From: Methylophaga sp. OBS3
GTDB lineage: Bacteria; Pseudomonadota; Gammaproteobacteria; Nitrosococcales; Methylophagaceae
DNA: 64,000 bases
Assembly (NCBI RefSeq): GCF_026319325.1
Contig: NZ_JAPDMU010000002.1
Coordinates: forward strand, 248,001-312,000
Direction: 5' to 3'
Shown in pieces: positions 61,669 to 64,000 of the stretch; position 1 is the first letter of the stretch, and each line of letters opens with the position of its first letter. The position numbers and the translations under genes are program-made. Below the pieces are notes generated by a model. It was not told where the DNA came from. It saw only the letters and a program-made list of their open reading frames with translations, and searched no databases.

Positions 61669-62385
61669 TTAGAACGATTTAGAAACTGAGAACAAGAAAG
61701 TTTCTTCAGCACGATCGCCGTAAAGATCATCGTCTTCAGCATCGCTGTCAGCGTCTTGGTATGACAGATCAAAAGTGAAGCCTGCCAATTCTTTAGAAAC
61801 ACCTACCCAATAGTGCGTGTAGTCGTCGATACCTTCTGCAAAAGTATTTTCGTCAGCGTCATACAGACCTACACCACCGTAGATTGAGAAGCCCATTGGC
61901 AAATCATAGCCAGCGTCTAAAGAGTAGTACCAACCGTCTTCATCTGAACCCAAAGTATCACCTGAGTAAGCAACACCCAAAGTGAAAATGCTGTAGCTCA
62001 AAGAACCGTATACTTCGTTCCAATTGTAGTCTTCACCTGGGAACATATAACGCAGAACACCAACATCATAGCTGAGACCAGTATCCCCGAACGCACCACC
62101 GAAACCAGCGTAAATATCGATTTCTGTGCTTGCATCATCATCGAAATCGTAGCTTGAAGCCCAAGTACCAGCGTAGAAACCACTGCTGTGAGCGTAATCA
62201 AAGCTGCCTGAAATCGCAGGATCGCCATCAGTTTGTGAAATACCACGCCAGATATATTCAGAAGATAATGCAACGCTAGCACTTGTTGAGTGTTGACCGT
62301 CTTCACTTTCCCAAGCCATTGCTGTTGAAGTCATCGCCATTGTAGAGGCTGCAAGACACAATGCTGATAAGGTTTTCAATTTCAT
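61669..62385 (-). CDS. TorF-family putative porin
   Basis: This 238-aa outer-membrane protein has a signal peptide ending at AMA/WE near residue 24. The mature barrel starts with STSASVALSSEYIWRGISQTDG and ends in SVSKSF, the terminal Phe of outer-membrane barrels. It resembles the TorF/Gcw_chp (TIGR02001) family, which is often next to glnK-amtB. I chose ATG 62385, with AGGAG 7 bp upstream; the in-frame start at 62421 lacks one. It may let ammonium or small nitrogen compounds through. Confidence 0.85.
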   Translation of the reverse strand: MKLKTLSALCLAASTMAMTSTAMAWESEDGQHSTSASVALSSEYIWRGISQTDGDPAISGSFDYAHSSGFYAGTWASSYDFDDDASTEIDIYAGFGGAFGDTGLSYDVGVLRYMFPGEDYNWNEVYGSLSYSIFTLGVAYSGDTLGSDEDGWYYSLDAGYDLPMGFSIYGGVGLYDADENTFAEGIDDYTHYWVGVSKELAGFTFDLSYQDADSDAEDDDLYGDRAEETFLFSVSKSF

Positions 62386-62476
62386 TTTGTTGCTCCTAAG
62401 CAAGAATTGTCGTGTAGTCATTTGAATATTGCGTTGTTCATTTGCAACACGTTGTATTCAGACTGCAACACCTAAC

Positions 62477-62491
62477 GCAGATTGTGTGCCA
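62477..62491 (-). promoter_or_regulatory. Sigma-54 (-24/-12) promoter of torF-glnK-amtB
   Basis: Read on the minus strand the element is TGGCAC-ACAAT-CTGC. GG and GC have the exact 10-bp sigma-54 spacing, with one mismatch (C for T) to TGGCAC-N5-TTGC. The torF ATG is about 90 bp downstream. This fits nitrogen-limited expression of glnK-amtB. Confidence 0.75.
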
Positions 62492-62556
62492 ACTCTGGTA
62501 AATCTAATGAAAACAGGCACATATCGGTTATACGTTGTTTTCGTGTCTGGATAAAG

Positions 62557-62605
62557 TGATTTATTTTGGTGCGACGCAAAAATGACTATGGATCATATTG
62601 GTGCG
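62557..62605 (-). promoter_or_regulatory. Two NtrC-like enhancer sites
   Basis: On the plus strand 62589-62605 (TGGATCATATTGGTGCG) has 14 of 17 matches to the NtrC dyad, and 62557-62573 ends with the same TTTGGTGCG half-site. Their starts are 32 bp apart, three helical turns, as in the glnA enhancer. They sit 65-115 bp upstream of the sigma-54 element. Confidence 0.55.
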
Positions 62606-62674
62606 GCGCTCGTGTGACGAGCTTCGCACAAACTTGATATCATGCAACCACAAATTCCTATAGAAGAAATGCGC

Positions 62675-63454
62675 ATGAATTCTTTGCAGATTAACCCTGT
62701 GGCAGTCGATCTTGGCTTTATGCAAGTCCATTGGTATGGGCTGATGTATCTATTTGGATTCATTGCTGCTTGGTTATTGGCCAGAAGACGTGCCAATCAT
62801 CTCGGTTTAACGAAAACACAAGTTGAGGACCTACTGTTTTATGGTGCTGTTGGCGTTATTGTCGGTGGTCGAATTGGTTACGCATTGTTTTATGATTTGG
62901 CCGCTAATTTAGATAATCCGCTTAATATATTGAAGATATGGCAGGGCGGCATGTCATTCCATGGTGGTTTATTAGGTGTGTTGTTTGCTGTCTGCTTGTT
63001 TGCACGTAAAAACAACAAAACATTTTTTGAAGTGACGGACTTTATTGCGCCGTTAGTACCACTCGGCCTGTTTTTTGGACGTATTGGTAACTTCATTAAT
63101 GGCGAGTTGTGGGGCAAGGTTTCCGATGTACCATGGGCAATGGTGTTTCCGACAGGTGGGGCATTACCAAGACACCCATCACAGCTTTACGAAGCTCTAT
63201 TAGAAGGCTTGGTGTTATTTATTTTGCTTTGGTGGTTTTCAGCTAAACCAAAACCCAGAGCCGCGGTTTCGGGATTATTTTTAGCAGGTTACGGTAGCTT
63301 CCGTTTCTTAGTTGAGTTTGTTCGTGTACCCGATGCGCAATACGGCTATCTCGCCTTTAATTGGCTAACGATGGGACAGATTTTGTGCTTGCCAATGATT
63401 ATTGGTGGTATCGCGATGATGGTTTGGGCTTATCGGGCTAATCCAACAAAATAA
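62675..63454 (+). CDS. lgt: Prolipoprotein diacylglyceryl transferase
   Basis: Lgt (about 259 aa) adds diacylglycerol to the lipobox cysteine. It has seven membrane helices and shows [18 protein letters not shown], the Lgt signature [14 protein letters not shown], and [15 protein letters not shown] chose ATG 62675 ([15 protein letters not shown]); earlier ATGs at 62642 and 62669 are possible. Its 3' end overlaps the convergent dgkA gene. Confidence 0.95.
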   Translation: MNSLQINPVAVDLGFMQVHWYGLMYLFGFIAAWLLARRRANHLGLTKTQVEDLLFYGAVGVIVGGRIGYALFYDLAANLDNPLNILKIWQGGMSFHGGLLGVLFAVCLFARKNNKTFFEVTDFIAPLVPLGLFFGRIGNFINGELWGKVSDVPWAMVFPTGGALPRHPSQLYEALLEGLVLFILLWWFSAKPKPRAAVSGLFLAGYGSFRFLVEFVRVPDAQYGYLAFNWLTMGQILCLPMIIGGIAMMVWAYRANPTK

Positions 63455-63794
63455 GTATCCAAGTGCCTGCGGCTATTATTAAGGTAAGTAACACGGCTAG
63501 CGAGCCATAGTCTTTAGCGCGTCCAGATAGTTTGTGGTTATCTGTGCTGACACGATCGACAACACATTCAATCGCTGAGTTGAGTGCTTCGACGATTAAA
63601 ACGGCGAGCAACACGCTAATCATGGCAAAGCGTTCTAAAGCGGTAACATCTAGAAAAAAACTCGCGGTTGCCAGCACGACAAATAAAATAAATTCCTGGC
63701 GGAATGCTGACTCATGACGAATGCCAGAATAGAGTCCTTGCATCGAATAAATGAATGCAAAGATCAGTCGCTTAATACCCGTGTTTTTTTCCAT
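63438..63794 (-). CDS. dgkA: Diacylglycerol kinase
   Basis: DgkA (118 aa) phosphorylates diacylglycerol at the inner membrane. Three helices and the signature [14 protein letters not shown] with [10 protein letters not shown] are present, and the N-terminus carries HESAFRQE. I chose the ATG at 63794; an upstream in-frame start at 63824 adds ten residues without a good ribosome site. Confidence 0.93.
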   Translation of the reverse strand: MEKNTGIKRLIFAFIYSMQGLYSGIRHESAFRQEFILFVVLATASFFLDVTALERFAMISVLLAVLIVEALNSAIECVVDRVSTDNHKLSGRAKDYGSLAVLLTLIIAAGTWILILLD

Positions 63795-63936
63795 ACCGTC
63801 GTTTTCACTCCCAGTTGGGCGCAAAATGTGTCTTGATTATGCGCTGAATTAACATAAAGCGTTGAATTCTAGGCAAACATTGTGACTAGCATGTTAAAAT
63901 TACTGTTTATTTTTTAACCAAGCTTGTTGGTGGCAT

Positions 63937-64000
63937 ATGGCATTTCAGGATCAATATGATGTGATTGTAGTCGGTGGCGGTCATGCCGGTACCGAAGCGG
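63937..64000 (+). CDS. mnmG: tRNA uridine-5-carboxymethylaminomethyl enzyme MnmG, 5' part
   Basis: The first 21 codons read MAFQDQYDVIVVGGGHAGTE, the FAD-binding Rossmann start of MnmG (GidA), which modifies the wobble uridine of tRNA. The window ends here. In E. coli mnmG flanks oriC, but no DnaA boxes are seen just upstream in this window (63795-63936). Confidence 0.95.
   Translation, partial: MAFQDQYDVIVVGGGHAGTEA

Noticed and set aside
63795-63936. E. coli-like oriC next to mnmG
   Set aside because: No TTATNCACA-like boxes occur just upstream of mnmG in this window; the box cluster lies instead at 8245-8383. The region beyond 64000 was not visible.

Overview
The window is chromosomal DNA of a gammaproteobacterium, most likely a methylotroph close to Methylophaga. 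The key evidence is a complete fhcBADC operon (13140-17801) for tetrahydromethanopterin-linked formaldehyde oxidation. It is followed by fructose-1,6-bisphosphatase and embedded in ordinary gammaproteobacterial housekeeping order (hisE-hinT-tatABC, priA-argS-SPOR, def-fmt-rsmB-trkA, lysM-dprA-smg-topA, purEK, gltBD-hemE). The genus is inferred from gene content only. No insertion sequence, prophage, integrase or CRISPR array was seen.

Layout. 1-2.3 kb: the end of hisE, hinT and the Tat translocase, converging on a pentapeptide-repeat gene. 2.7-7.5 kb: a lipoprotein solute-binding protein translationally coupled to a 1201-residue PAS/GGDEF/EAL sensor. 7.5-8.4 kb: folA, then a 424-bp gap with an AT-rich stretch and three perfect plus two near-perfect DnaA boxes (candidate origin or DnaA-controlled site). 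8.4-20 kb: priA, argS, a SPOR protein, fhcBADC, fbp and small membrane proteins, one frameshifted. 20-24.5 kb: an RND efflux pump with its adaptor. 24.7-32.5 kb: a PerM-type transporter, two related pseudoazurin-like cupredoxins (one secreted, one membrane-tethered), two small exported proteins (the second behind a hairpin that hides its ribosome site), a TonB-dependent receptor with an unusual dyad-rich promoter region, rhlE and tRNA-Asp. 32.5-45.3 kb: a long minus-strand series with HAD, a DUF3012 lipoprotein, pyrC'-pyrB-pyrR-ruvX-yqgE, trkA, NtrYX-like genes, a DUF4390 gene, rsmB, fmt and def. 45.7-52.6 kb: lysM, dprA (non-canonical start), smg and topA, facing a SelW-like gene, purK and purE. 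52.9-60 kb: gltB, gltD and hemE. 60-64 kb: torF-glnK-amtB with a sigma-54 promoter and NtrC-like sites, then lgt, dgkA and the first codons of mnmG.

How it works together. Three themes recur. One is C1 metabolism and periplasmic electron transfer (Fhc complex, Fbp, cupredoxins). The second is nitrogen assimilation (GltBD, GlnK-AmtB, sigma-54/NtrC control, and an NtrYX-like pair whose regulator has lost the sigma-54 contact loop). The third is core replication, translation and nucleotide synthesis. The most notable unexplained structures are the DnaA-box cluster between folA and priA, the SD-sequestering hairpin at 26938-26972, and the triple GGTT-N6-AACC dyads upstream of the TonB receptor. 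No obviously new multigene defence or mobile system was found.
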